From: an uncultured Lachnospiraceae bacterium
Lineage (GTDB): Bacteria; Bacillota_A; Clostridia; Lachnospirales; Lachnospiraceae
Direction: 5' to 3'
Assembly: GCA_902766415.1 (NCBI GenBank)
Contig: CACXDR010000159.1
Location: forward strand, 1 to 11,079
Length of the DNA: 11,079 nt
Every line of letters begins with the position of its first letter. Position 1 is the stretch's first letter. Positions 1 to 6,056 of the stretch are shown one piece after another. Made by a program: the position numbers and the translations under genes. A model generated the notes under the pieces. It saw only the letters and a list, made by a program, of their open reading frames with translations. It had not been told where the DNA came from and did not search any database.

Positions 1-359
1 AGATCCGCCGCGATGTTCGCCCGCATCTCATCGATGTAGGGCGCGAGCTTCGGCCTCTGCGCGATCACGGTCGCGTCGACGTTTCCGACCGCGTAACCCT
101 TTTCGCGGACAAGTGCCGCCGCATGCCGTAAAAGGATCCTGCTGTCGATCCCGCTGTAGGCAGGGTCGCTGTCCGGGAAATGCCGGCCGATGTCGCCGAG
201 TGCCGCGGCTCCAAGGATCGCGTCCGTGACCGCGTGCAGCAGTACGTCCGCGTCCGAATGGCCGAGAAGCCCGAGCTCGTACGGCACCGTGACCCCTCCG
301 AGGACCAGCTTCCTGTCAGGCACGAGCCTGTGTACGTCGTATCCGTGTCCGATCCTCAT
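1..359 (-). CDS. ispF: 2-C-methyl-D-erythritol 2,4-cyclodiphosphate synthase (IspF), 3' end beyond the window
   Basis: IspF is a cytoplasmic MEP-pathway enzyme. It cyclises CDP-methylerythritol 2-phosphate to methylerythritol 2,4-cyclodiphosphate with release of CMP, on the route to isoprenoids. The first 119 codons are present; the family is about 155-160 residues, so roughly the last quarter is cut off by the left edge. Family landmarks are clear: [11 protein letters not shown] at the N-terminus with the metal ligands D8 and H10, [15 protein letters not shown] at 30-44 with metal ligand H42, and GDIGRHFPD at 55-63. The ATG at 359 is preceded by a GGAGGAGG Shine-Dalgarno about 5 nt upstream. 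It stands alone on this side, downstream of the lipid-kinase gene's terminator-like hairpin and with its own promoter candidate at 443-448, so it probably starts a unit continuing left. Identification is firm. Confidence 0.96.
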   Translation of the reverse strand, partial: MRIGHGYDVHRLVPDRKLVLGGVTVPYELGLLGHSDADVLLHAVTDAILGAAALGDIGRHFPDSDPAYSGIDSRILLRHAAALVREKGYAVGNVDATVIAQRPKLAPYIDEMRANIAAD

Positions 360-442
360 GGCGCCTCCTCCGGTAAATGATCCTGGCCCTGAACACTCCC
401 GCCGCCTTAAGAATTGGGGGTGTTTCCGCCAGATACTGATAA

Positions 443-448
443 ATCATA
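443..448 (-). promoter_or_regulatory. Extended -10 promoter candidate for ispF
   Basis: Read on the minus strand this is TGGTATGAT, an extended -10 (TGn plus TATGAT). No good -35 hexamer is visible 17 nt upstream, which is common for extended -10 promoters. The predicted start near 436 gives a leader of about 77 nt before the ispF ATG. That leader contains a weak dyad (AACACCCCC against GGGAGTGTT, one mismatch, loop about 15 nt) of unknown significance. The -10 lies only about 10 nt past the preceding hairpin. Confidence 0.5.
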
Positions 449-450
449 CC

Positions 451-484
451 ACAAAACTGCGCTCTTCGCATTCGAAGAGCGCAA
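451..484 (-). terminator. Hairpin terminator after the lipid-kinase gene
   Basis: A perfect 10-bp stem, GCGCTCTTCG at 459-468 and CGAAGAGCGC at 473-482, closes a 4-nt loop. On the minus strand the stem is followed by AGTTTTGTGG, a short U-rich tail, about 45 nt after the kinase stop codon. The tail is weaker than in a textbook intrinsic terminator, so some read-through into ispF is possible. Confidence 0.65.
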
Positions 485-528
485 TTTCATCCGCCATTTT
501 GATCTTTCCTGCTTCCCCGGCCCGCCCG

Positions 529-1458
529 TCAGCAGATGAACTGCAGCTTTCCGGAGACGCAGTGCATCTCGTATTCCATCTGCTCGCCGCAGGTCTCGCC
601 GTCGGTGTGGAGCAGAAGCGGCTGCTCGAAGACCACGCGCGCCTGCCGGCAGCTGTAGGTCCTGACGCCTGCGTATTTTGCAGGGTTCTTCCTGAGCGAC
701 GCGAACATGATCCTGAGCTGCTGGAGCTTTGACGCCGTATGGACGATGCACACGGACAGGTTCCCGTCGGAGATCCTTTTCGCGGACCCGAGCCTTAGGC
801 CCGCCCCCTCGGTCGGCTGCATCAGGGCCGCCATGAGGAAGATATGGTTCAGCTCCACGCGGCGGCTTTCGTCAAGGATCACATAGCCGCGCGCCGTATG
901 GCTGTTCAGAAGGCTCTTTACGCCGATATAGGTCGATACCGCGGCCCCCAGGGGTGCGGTCCCGGTGAAGTGCCGCAGCGAATGGCGCCGGATGCTTTCC
1001 GTCACCTGCGCGTCGTACCCCGCGCCGCAGCTCACAAGGAACCTGCGGTGCTTAAGCTCCCCGGAGCCGTAATTTACGACACCGTAATCAAGCGTCCGTA
1101 TCTCTCTCGGGGACAGGATCCGGGCAAGGCATGCTCCCGGAGTCTTCGGAAGCCTGAGCCCGCGTGCCAGGTCGGAACGCCACCCCGTCGGGATGTAGCC
1201 CAGCACGAGCCTGTTTGAAAGATGGACGCCGTCCAGGACCTCGTTCATGATGCCGTCGCCGCCGACCGCGACGATCACGCATGGCTCAGCGGGATCCTCC
1301 ATGCTGAGCTCCGACGCGATCTGCGCGGCCTCCCCGCGCGATCCCGTCACAAAGACCCTGTAGGTGATATGAAGTTTATTGAGCCGGCGCTCAAGACGCT
1401 TCCATATCTTGTAGCCGCGTTCACCGCCGGCGTTCGGATTCACAATAAAATTCAGCAT
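529..1458 (-). CDS. Diacylglycerol/lipid kinase family protein (YegS/DgkB-like) with altered nucleotide-binding motifs
   Basis: A 309-residue protein of the DAGK catalytic-domain superfamily, whose members phosphorylate diacylglycerol or related lipids with ATP at the cytoplasmic membrane face. Visible landmarks are the N-terminal NPNAGG (7-12), the glycine-rich GGDGIMNEV (66-74), the domain-2 segment SCGAGYDA (143-150), and TDGE (285-288) near the C-terminus. Two core motifs deviate: GGDGT has Ile for Thr at 70, and the usual GT/S-x-N-D-x-A-R after the IPTG turn reads GWRSDLAR (92-99), with Trp for Thr/Ser and Ser for Asn. Fold and family are clear, but activity and substrate are not. The ATG at 1458 was chosen because GAGGGG lies about 7 nt upstream and NPxAG begins at once. 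An upstream in-frame extension to 1596 would run across the promoter at 1482-1514. The gene is monocistronic between its own promoter and a hairpin. Confidence 0.87.
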   Translation of the reverse strand: MLNFIVNPNAGGERGYKIWKRLERRLNKLHITYRVFVTGSRGEAAQIASELSMEDPAEPCVIVAVGGDGIMNEVLDGVHLSNRLVLGYIPTGWRSDLARGLRLPKTPGACLARILSPREIRTLDYGVVNYGSGELKHRRFLVSCGAGYDAQVTESIRRHSLRHFTGTAPLGAAVSTYIGVKSLLNSHTARGYVILDESRRVELNHIFLMAALMQPTEGAGLRLGSAKRISDGNLSVCIVHTASKLQQLRIMFASLRKNPAKYAGVRTYSCRQARVVFEQPLLLHTDGETCGEQMEYEMHCVSGKLQFIC

Positions 1459-1481
1459 ATTGAAACCCCTCGCGCCATTTA

Positions 1482-1514
1482 AGTATAGCATACCGTGCCG
1501 CGGCTGTTTGTAAA
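1482..1514 (-). promoter_or_regulatory. Promoter of the lipid-kinase gene
   Basis: On the minus strand, TTTACA (1509-1514) is followed 16 nt later by TATGCT (1487-1492), which overlaps an extended -10 TGCTATACT whose hexamer is at 1482-1487. Either reading gives a start a short distance upstream of the ATG at 1458, with GAGGGG in between. The -35/-10 pairing is ambiguous (16 nt to TATGCT, 21 nt to TATACT). Confidence 0.6.
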
Positions 1515-1612
1515 CATTCGATAAAACGAAGGCCATGAGCCGTGCCGGCAGGTTCGGGACCTCCGGCCCCTCACTGTCGCAGCTTTCGCCGTACAAGGCC
1601 TTCGCTTAACGC

Positions 1613-1640
1613 AAAAAGAGCCCCTCGTGAGGGACTCTTT
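1613..1640 (-). terminator. Intrinsic terminator of the tRNA-Met gene
   Basis: On the minus strand AAAGAGTCCCT pairs with AGGGGCTCTTT around a CACG loop (one T-G wobble) and runs straight into five T residues and GC. It begins 7 nt after the tRNA 3' end, so the transcript ends right after the tRNA. This is a strong, textbook rho-independent terminator. Confidence 0.9.
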
Positions 1641-1646
1641 CCTGGA

Positions 1647-1720
1647 TAGCGGAGAGGGGATTCGAACCCTTGACACCACGGGTATGAACCGTGTGCTCTA
1701 GCCAACTGAGCTACTCCGCC
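1647..1720 (-). tRNA. tRNA-Met (anticodon CAU), elongator type
   Basis: A 74-nt cloverleaf on the minus strand: acceptor GGCGGAG against CTCCGCT (G1-U72 wobble), D stem GCTC/GAGC, anticodon stem CACGG/CCGTG with loop TTCATAC giving CAU, and T loop TTCGAAT. The start GGCGGNGTAGCTCAG and the G1-U72 pair match the elongator tRNA-Met of Bacillota rather than initiator tRNA, which begins CGCGGG. A tRNA-Ile with lysidine-modified CAU is less likely for the same reason. The T stem carries an A50-C64 mismatch (plus-strand positions 1670 and 1656). CCA is not encoded: the discriminator A is followed by TCC, so the end must be added enzymatically. It has its own promoter and terminator. Confidence 0.95.
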
Positions 1721-1745
1721 GCAGCGTTTTTCTGAACGCCATGTC

Positions 1746-1774
1746 AGTATATTGGAAAACCGGGAAGTTGTCAA
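1746..1774 (-). promoter_or_regulatory. Near-consensus promoter of tRNA-Met
   Basis: On the minus strand TTGACA (1769-1774) and TATACT (1746-1751) are separated by exactly 17 nt. The -35 is perfect and the -10 matches five of six positions. The predicted start lies about 20 nt before the mature tRNA 5' end, as expected for a highly expressed stable RNA with a short processed leader. Confidence 0.88.
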
Positions 1775-1787
1775 GATTTATTTGCCT

Positions 1788-1811
1788 GCGGGAGCATTTT
1801 TCTGCTCCCGC
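1788..1811 (-). terminator. Hairpin closing the glycosyltransferase operon, without a clear U-tract
   Basis: A perfect 9-bp inverted repeat, GCGGGAGCA and TGCTCCCGC, with a 6-nt loop, 13 nt past the glycosyltransferase stop. Read on the minus strand the loop is GAAAAA and the sequence after the stem is AGGCAAATAAATC, with no T run. Position and stem strength suggest a transcript end or 3'-end-stabilising hairpin, but it is not a canonical intrinsic terminator. The tRNA promoter begins about 14 nt further on. Confidence 0.5.
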
Positions 1812-1824
1812 CGGTCTCCCGGGA

Positions 1825-2844
1825 TCAGTTGAACCCGTACAGCTTCTGCGCGATCCTGTAGACCACCTCCGAAAATTTGCGGCCGCTCTTCCCCGGAAGG
1901 TTCATGTTCTGGCCGAGGATGCCCCAGCGGAGGCGCATGTAAAGGTGGAGGTTCTGCTCCTTCAGGTCCTTCCAGAGCTGCTTCTTCTTCGCAAGGTTCT
2001 CCTCCGTGCCGGAGCGGATCGCCAGGATCGAGCAGATGGCCATCATGATCTCGAGATACTTGATCATATAGCTCCTCAGCTTCCTGTTCGGGATCTGGTA
2101 GGGATCGCTGTAGCCCAGCATGAGCCTCGTCACGCGGTACTGCTGGTCGATCCTGCTGATCATGACCTGCTCGTTGACGGACTGGTCCTCCCTGCCGATG
2201 TAGTACCGGTAGAAATCCACGTCCAGATAGTACATGGTCCTGACGCTCGGGAGCGGCTGGTACACGAAAATATTGTCCACGTAGAAGGTATGCTTCGGAA
2301 GGTCCAGCCCGCAGTCCCTTAAGAGCTGCGTCCTGTAGATGACCGAATGCATGAGGATGTACTGCCCAAGCCGGAAATGCCCGACCTCGTCCCAGGTGAT
2401 CAGCTGCTCCTTCGGGAGGACGTGGCGGTACCGCATGACCTTCTTATGCTTCGCGCCCTCCTTCTCGTAGACGAAGTTCGAGATGAGCATGTCAAGCTGC
2501 TCGTTCTTCTGGACGAAGCTCCGGATCGTGTCAAGGACCCGGTCGTAGGCCTCCTCATCGACCCAGTCGTCGGAATCCACGACCTTGAAGAAGATGCCGG
2601 ACGCGTTCGCAAGCCCGGTGCATACCGCGCTCCCGTGTCCCCCGTTCTCCTGGTGGATCGCGCGGATCACCGTGGGATGCTCCTTCTCCAGCTCATCCGC
2701 GATCTCCGCGGTATTGTCCTTTACGGACCCGTCGTCCACGATCAGGATCTCGACCTCCTCGCCGCCGTGCAGAAGCGTTTCCACGCAGTGGCGCATATAC
2801 GCCGCGCTGTTGTAGCACGGCACGGCAATGCTCAGTAATTTCAT
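1825..2844 (-). CDS. Family 2 glycosyltransferase
   Basis: A 339-residue GT-A fold inverting glycosyltransferase, expected to move a sugar from a nucleotide-sugar donor to a cell-surface or other glycan. The N-terminal half has the family pattern: SIAVPCYNS (5-13), IVDDGS (35-40), ENGGHGSA (66-73) and the metal-binding DSDDW (90-94). The later acidic site usually written ED appears as YVDN (188-191), with D190. The segment YYLDVDFYRYY then IGREDQSVNE (205-224) is, from memory, typical of a GT2 subgroup common in Clostridia and lactobacilli. There is no N-terminal signal and no clear transmembrane pair; a mildly hydrophobic stretch lies at 263-277. The ATG overlaps the stop of the upstream CPBP gene as ATGA, and GGAGGAG lies inside that gene's last codons, so translation is probably coupled. 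Donor and acceptor cannot be read from sequence. Confidence 0.93.
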   Translation of the reverse strand: MKLLSIAVPCYNSAAYMRHCVETLLHGGEEVEILIVDDGSVKDNTAEIADELEKEHPTVIRAIHQENGGHGSAVCTGLANASGIFFKVVDSDDWVDEEAYDRVLDTIRSFVQKNEQLDMLISNFVYEKEGAKHKKVMRYRHVLPKEQLITWDEVGHFRLGQYILMHSVIYRTQLLRDCGLDLPKHTFYVDNIFVYQPLPSVRTMYYLDVDFYRYYIGREDQSVNEQVMISRIDQQYRVTRLMLGYSDPYQIPNRKLRSYMIKYLEIMMAICSILAIRSGTEENLAKKKQLWKDLKEQNLHLYMRLRWGILGQNMNLPGKSGRKFSEVVYRIAQKLYGFN

Positions 2845-3653
2845 TCTGTCTCCTCCGGTTCTTGCGGACCATCCGGCCCGCAGAATTCTTTCAGGTATAA
2901 GCCGACCGCCGCTGCTGAGAGAAGCGGTACGGCAATGTAAGTAAACAGGCTGTCAGGAACGCCGCCTGCCACGTCAGTGAGCAGGATGGCGGCAGTATTG
3001 GATACCGCGTGCATGAGGACGGGCACGAGCAGCGCCCCGGTCCGCATGCAGGTATATCCGAGGATCAGTCCTAAAACGGCGGCCGCGGTCCCCTGCGTCA
3101 GGTTCCCGTGGAATATGCCGAACGCAAGCGCGGAGATGAAAAGCGCAGGGTAAGGCCCGAAGCCCCTGGACGCCCTTGTGTAAAGGAGCCCGCGGAAAAG
3201 AAGCTCCTCCACGACCGGCGCGGTCACGCCCGCCGCAAAAAGCTTCAGCGGGAGCGGCGCAGCCATGATCGAGCTGTCGATCTCCTGGAACGCCGCGTCC
3301 GTCTCCCCGATCCCGGTCATCGACATAAGGATCATGAGCGGGAAATAGAACCCGAGCATGCCTGCCGCCGCTGCCAGGTAAACGCGGGGCTTCAGGGAAA
3401 GGCTGCGGTCGATGCTCCTTTTCCCTGTGTACAGGTCCGTCCGGAACAGGACGTACAGCACAGGCGCCTCGCAGAGATTCACCGCAGCGGTCACAAGCAG
3501 CGGGAAGGACGGCGTATTCACGGCGCCCTTCCACCCCTCCCCGTTCAGGAGGACCGCCGCTCCGAAGATGAGGAAGCTCACGGCTGCCTGCAGAAGGTAA
3601 AACACGAGTAACGGCACGGCGCACGAAACAGCCGTGCGGAACGCGCGCTTCAT
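2841..3653 (-). CDS. CPBP-family intramembrane glutamic endopeptidase (CAAX protease/Abi family)
   Basis: A 270-residue polytopic membrane protein with the three CPBP/Abi motifs in order: EELLFRG at 149-155 (E149, E150, R154), FGIFHGN at 178-184 (H182), and HAVSN at 215-219 (H215, N219). In characterised homologues (Rce1-type CAAX proteases) these glutamates and histidines form the active site within the membrane. Several hydrophobic segments flank them, roughly 8-33, 50-70, 90-112, 168-180, 190-213 and 232-252. Bacterial members are variously linked to bacteriocin maturation or self-immunity and to prenyl-protein-like processing; nothing here fixes the substrate. The gene starts within the stop of uppP (ATGA) and ends within the start of the glycosyltransferase (ATGA), so it is embedded in a translationally coupled trio. 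Confidence 0.93.
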   Translation of the reverse strand: MKRAFRTAVSCAVPLLVFYLLQAAVSFLIFGAAVLLNGEGWKGAVNTPSFPLLVTAAVNLCEAPVLYVLFRTDLYTGKRSIDRSLSLKPRVYLAAAAGMLGFYFPLMILMSMTGIGETDAAFQEIDSSIMAAPLPLKLFAAGVTAPVVEELLFRGLLYTRASRGFGPYPALFISALAFGIFHGNLTQGTAAAVLGLILGYTCMRTGALLVPVLMHAVSNTAAILLTDVAGGVPDSLFTYIAVPLLSAAAVGLYLKEFCGPDGPQEPEETE

Positions 3654-4489
3654 GCCTTTCCGAGCGCTGCGGAGATGACGTACCAGAGCAGCACGATCAC
3701 ACCGAGGACGATCCTGTAATATCCGAAGAACTTGAAGTCATTTTTCTTGACCCAGCTCATGAGGAAGCGGATCGAATAGACGGAAACGAAGAACGAGACC
3801 GCCATGCCCAGCACCAGGTAGAAGAACTCCGTCCCGGTGAAATGGAAGCCGAACTTCACGATCTTGAGAAGGCTCGCGCCGAACATGACCGGGATGCCGA
3901 GGAAGAAGGAAAACTCCGCGGCGACCGTGCGGGAGCACCCGAGGAGCATCGCCCCGATGATGGTGGCTCCGGAACGGGAGGTGCCGGGGATCAGGGCGAG
4001 CACCTGGAACATGCCGATGTAAAGCGCAGTATGGTAGGAAAGCTTCCTCTGCCGGTCGATGACCGGCTGCACGCCGCGGTTCCTGTTCTCGATCAGGATA
4101 AAGAACACGCCGTAAAGGATAAGCATGAGCGCGACCACGAAGCCGTTGTAGAGGTGGGCGTCGAGCCAGTCGTCCAGAAGGAGCCCGAGCACCGCCGCGG
4201 GAAGGCAGGCCACCACGATCTTCGACCAGAGCGTCCACGTCGCCGCCCGCTGCCCTCTGCTCTTCCTCGGGTCAAACGGGTTCAGCCGCGGGAAATACAT
4301 GACCACGACCGCAAGGATCGCGCCGAGCTGGATGACCACGCGGAACATCTCCATGAACTCCGGCGTGACGTTCAGCCGGATCAGGTTGTCGATCAGGATG
4401 AGGTGCCCTGTGGAGCTGATGGGCAGCCACTCCGTGAAGCCCTCGACCATGCCGAGGACGATCACCTTCAGTATTTCAATAATATTCAT
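3650..4489 (-). CDS. uppP: Undecaprenyl-diphosphatase (UppP/BacA)
   Basis: A 279-residue integral membrane phosphatase that converts undecaprenyl diphosphate to undecaprenyl phosphate, recycling the lipid carrier of peptidoglycan and other surface glycans. Overproduction of this family confers bacitracin resistance. Both BacA signature regions are intact: EGFTEWLPISSTGHL at 16-30 (E16, E20, S26, H29) and PGTSRSG at 168-174 (catalytic Arg 172). Length matches the family (about 265-280). Hydrophobic helices alternate across the whole protein, including 52-66, 93-106, 117-133 and 256-275. The ATG has AGGAG about 7 nt upstream. The gene lies 61 nt after ung and overlaps the CPBP gene by 4 nt, so it opens a coupled envelope module. 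Confidence 0.97.
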   Translation of the reverse strand: MNIIEILKVIVLGMVEGFTEWLPISSTGHLILIDNLIRLNVTPEFMEMFRVVIQLGAILAVVVMYFPRLNPFDPRKSRGQRAATWTLWSKIVVACLPAAVLGLLLDDWLDAHLYNGFVVALMLILYGVFFILIENRNRGVQPVIDRQRKLSYHTALYIGMFQVLALIPGTSRSGATIIGAMLLGCSRTVAAEFSFFLGIPVMFGASLLKIVKFGFHFTGTEFFYLVLGMAVSFFVSVYSIRFLMSWVKKNDFKFFGYYRIVLGVIVLLWYVISAALGKA

Positions 4490-4520
4490 AAAAAACTCCT
4501 GTTAGATCAGGTCCTGACCG

Positions 4521-4539
4521 CCCCGGCAAAGCTCCGGGG
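4521..4539 (-). repeat. GC-rich hairpin in the ung-uppP gap
   Basis: A 6-bp inverted repeat (CCCCGG and CCGGGG, 7-nt loop) sits 11 nt past the ung stop codon and about 32 nt before the uppP start. On the minus strand it is followed by GCGGTCAGGACC rather than a T run, so it is not an intrinsic terminator. It could be a pause, a processing site or an mRNA-stability element that lets ung and uppP be expressed at different levels. Confidence 0.4.
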
Positions 4540-4550
4540 GACGGGACCCC

Positions 4551-5225
4551 TCAGATATTTTCGATCTGCCAGTCGACCGGCTCACAGCCGTTGGCCCTGA
4601 GGAAATCATTCGCCTTCGAAAAATGGCGGCATCCGAAAAAGCCCCGGTACGCGGACAGGGGCGACGGGTGCGGCGCCGTCAGGACCAGGTGCTTCGGGTT
4701 CGTCAGCATGGCCTTCTTCTGCTGCGCGGGACGTCCCCAGAGCAGGAACACGATCGGACGGTCCTCGGCGCTGACCGCGCGGATCACCGCGTCCGTGTAC
4801 TGCTCCCAGCCGTGTCCCTGATGGGAAAACGCGGCGTGCGCCCGCACAGTAAGGAGCGTATTCAGGAGGAGCACCCCCTGGTCCGCCCACTTTTTCAGGT
4901 AGCCGTTGTTCGGCACGTAGCAGCCGAGGTCGTTATGCAGCTCCTCGAAGATATTCACGAGCGAGGGCGGGGCCTGGGCGCCCGGAAGCACGGAAAAGCA
5001 AAGCCCGTGCGCCTGCCCGGGCTCATGGTACGGATCCTGTCCGAGGATCACGACGCGCACGCTTTTCAGCGGCGTCAGGTGAAGCGCCTCGAAGATCCGG
5101 TCCGCCGGCGGATAGACCGTGCGGGTGCGGTATTCGTCGTTGATGAAGCGGTAGAGATCCCTGTAGTAGGGCTTTCCGAATTCCGGCTTCAGCGCCGGAA
5201 GCCAGTCGTTGCTGATCGCTGCCAT
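4551..5225 (-). CDS. ung: Uracil-DNA glycosylase (family 1 UDG)
   Basis: A 224-residue base-excision repair enzyme that removes uracil from DNA arising by cytosine deamination or dUTP incorporation. Family-1 landmarks are complete: GQDPYH at 62-67 with the water-activating Asp 64, the NTLLTVR segment at 122-128 with uracil-specificity Asn 122, and HPSPLSAYRGFFG at 186-198 with His 186 and the minor-groove intercalation loop. Length matches the family (about 220-230). The ATG follows AAAGGAG by about 6 nt and lies 11 nt after the hisF stop, so it is probably co-transcribed with hisF. A repair gene in a histidine-to-envelope operon is an arbitrary-looking combination and says little about function. 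Confidence 0.98.
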   Translation of the reverse strand: MAAISNDWLPALKPEFGKPYYRDLYRFINDEYRTRTVYPPADRIFEALHLTPLKSVRVVILGQDPYHEPGQAHGLCFSVLPGAQAPPSLVNIFEELHNDLGCYVPNNGYLKKWADQGVLLLNTLLTVRAHAAFSHQGHGWEQYTDAVIRAVSAEDRPIVFLLWGRPAQQKKAMLTNPKHLVLTAPHPSPLSAYRGFFGCRHFSKANDFLRANGCEPVDWQIENI

Positions 5226-5236
5226 GGACGCTCCTT

Positions 5237-6001
5237 TCAGGCAAGCCGCATGGGCAGTCCCCTGGCTGCGAGATATTCCTTCAGGTCGCGGATCTCAAGC
5301 TCCTTGTAATGGAAGAGCGACGCGGCGAGCGCGGCATCAGCCCCGCCCTCCGTCAGCGCGTCGTAGAAATGCTCCTTCGTGCCGGCGCCGCCGGAGGCGA
5401 TGACCGGGACGGAGACCGTGTCCGCGATGGTCCTCGTGAGCAGGCAGTCGTAGCCTGCCTTCGTCCCGTCGCAGTCCATGCTGGTCAGGAGGATCTCGCC
5501 GGCGCCGAGCGCGACGCCCTTCGCGGCCCACTCCACGGCGTCAAGGCCGGTATCGATCCGCCCGCCGTGCTTGAAGACGTTCCAGCCGGAGCCGTCCGCC
5601 CGCCGCTTCGCGTCAATCGCGAGGACCACGCACTGGCTCCCGAACTTTTCCGCCGCGTCGCTGATCAGCCTGGGATCGTCGATCGCCGCGGAATTCACCG
5701 AGATCTTGTCCGCGCCCTCCCGGAGCAGCTTTTTAAAGTCGTCCGTCGTGCGGATGCCCCCGCCCACCGTGAACGGGATAAATACCTGCGACGCGACGCG
5801 CGCGACCATGTCGACGACCGTCCCGCGGGCTTCGCTGGATGCGGTGATATCGAGGAACACGAGCTCGTCCGCGCCTGCCTGGTCATAGGCCGCCGCGATC
5901 TCCACCGGGTCCCCCGCGTCTCTTAAGTTTACAAAATTGACTCCCTTCACCACGCGGCCGTTATTCACGTCGAGGCAGGGAATGATCCTTTTCGTGAGCA
6001 T
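5237..6001 (-). CDS. hisF: Imidazole glycerol phosphate synthase, cyclase subunit HisF
   Basis: A 254-residue (beta/alpha)8-barrel enzyme. It uses ammonia from HisH to convert PRFAR into imidazole glycerol phosphate and AICAR, in histidine synthesis with a by-product feeding purine synthesis. The N-terminus [20 protein letters not shown] holds catalytic Asp 11, and VVLAIDAK (125-132) holds catalytic Asp 130. FTVGGGIR (77-84), the phosphate-binding [13 protein letters not shown] (173-185) and ASGGAG (202-207) are all intact, so it looks fully active. Length matches the family. The ATG has AAAGGAG only 4 nt upstream. It lies 55 nt after hisH with no hisA between them, and a second promoter sits in that gap. 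Confidence 0.98.
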   Translation of the reverse strand: MLTKRIIPCLDVNNGRVVKGVNFVNLRDAGDPVEIAAAYDQAGADELVFLDITASSEARGTVVDMVARVASQVFIPFTVGGGIRTTDDFKKLLREGADKISVNSAAIDDPRLISDAAEKFGSQCVVLAIDAKRRADGSGWNVFKHGGRIDTGLDAVEWAAKGVALGAGEILLTSMDCDGTKAGYDCLLTRTIADTVSVPVIASGGAGTKEHFYDALTEGGADAALAASLFHYKELEIRDLKEYLAARGLPMRLA

Positions 6002-6015
6002 GCTGCTCCTTTCCC

Positions 6016-6037
6016 GCGGCGCCCTGAAACGCGCCGC
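6016..6037 (-). repeat. GC-only hairpin in the hisF leader, next to the ribosome binding site
   Basis: GCGGCGC and GCGCCGC form a perfect 7-bp G/C-only stem with an 8-nt loop. On the minus strand it ends 3 nt before the AAAGGAG of hisF, and its 5' arm lies where a transcript from the TATAAT at 6043-6048 would begin. Such a transcript would carry this hairpin at its very 5' end. There is no T run, so it is not an intrinsic terminator. Confidence 0.5.
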
Positions 6038-6042
6038 AGCAC

Positions 6043-6048
6043 ATTATA
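6043..6048 (-). promoter_or_regulatory. Extended -10 promoter candidate for hisF-ung
   Basis: On the minus strand TGCTATAAT is a perfect TATAAT with an extended TGn, 9 nt past the hisH stop codon. No recognisable -35 is present at 16-18 nt, where the hisH coding end lies. The predicted start, near 6036, gives a leader of about 35 nt to the hisF ATG. This would allow hisF and downstream genes to be transcribed independently of rlmI-hisH. Confidence 0.55.
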
Positions 6049-6056
6049 GCACAGTT

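Noticed and set aside
190..732. Plus-strand open frame of 180 codons across the ispF/kinase gap
   Set aside because: It runs antisense through ispF, a terminator hairpin and the kinase 3' end. The translation is compositional noise.
1459..1596. Upstream in-frame extension of the lipid-kinase gene
   Set aside because: It would span the promoter-like elements at 1482-1514 and adds nothing matching the family. The ATG at 1458 has a proper ribosome binding site.
1571..1774. Minus-strand open frame reading GGVAQLARAHGS
   Set aside because: This peptide string is the well-known false translation of a tRNA gene; the region is the tRNA-Met.
3842..4600. A 252-codon plus-strand open frame opposite uppP
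   Set aside because: It is antisense to a well-identified gene, with a charged His/Asp/Glu/Arg-rich translation typical of shadow frames. No ribosome binding site or family motif is visible.
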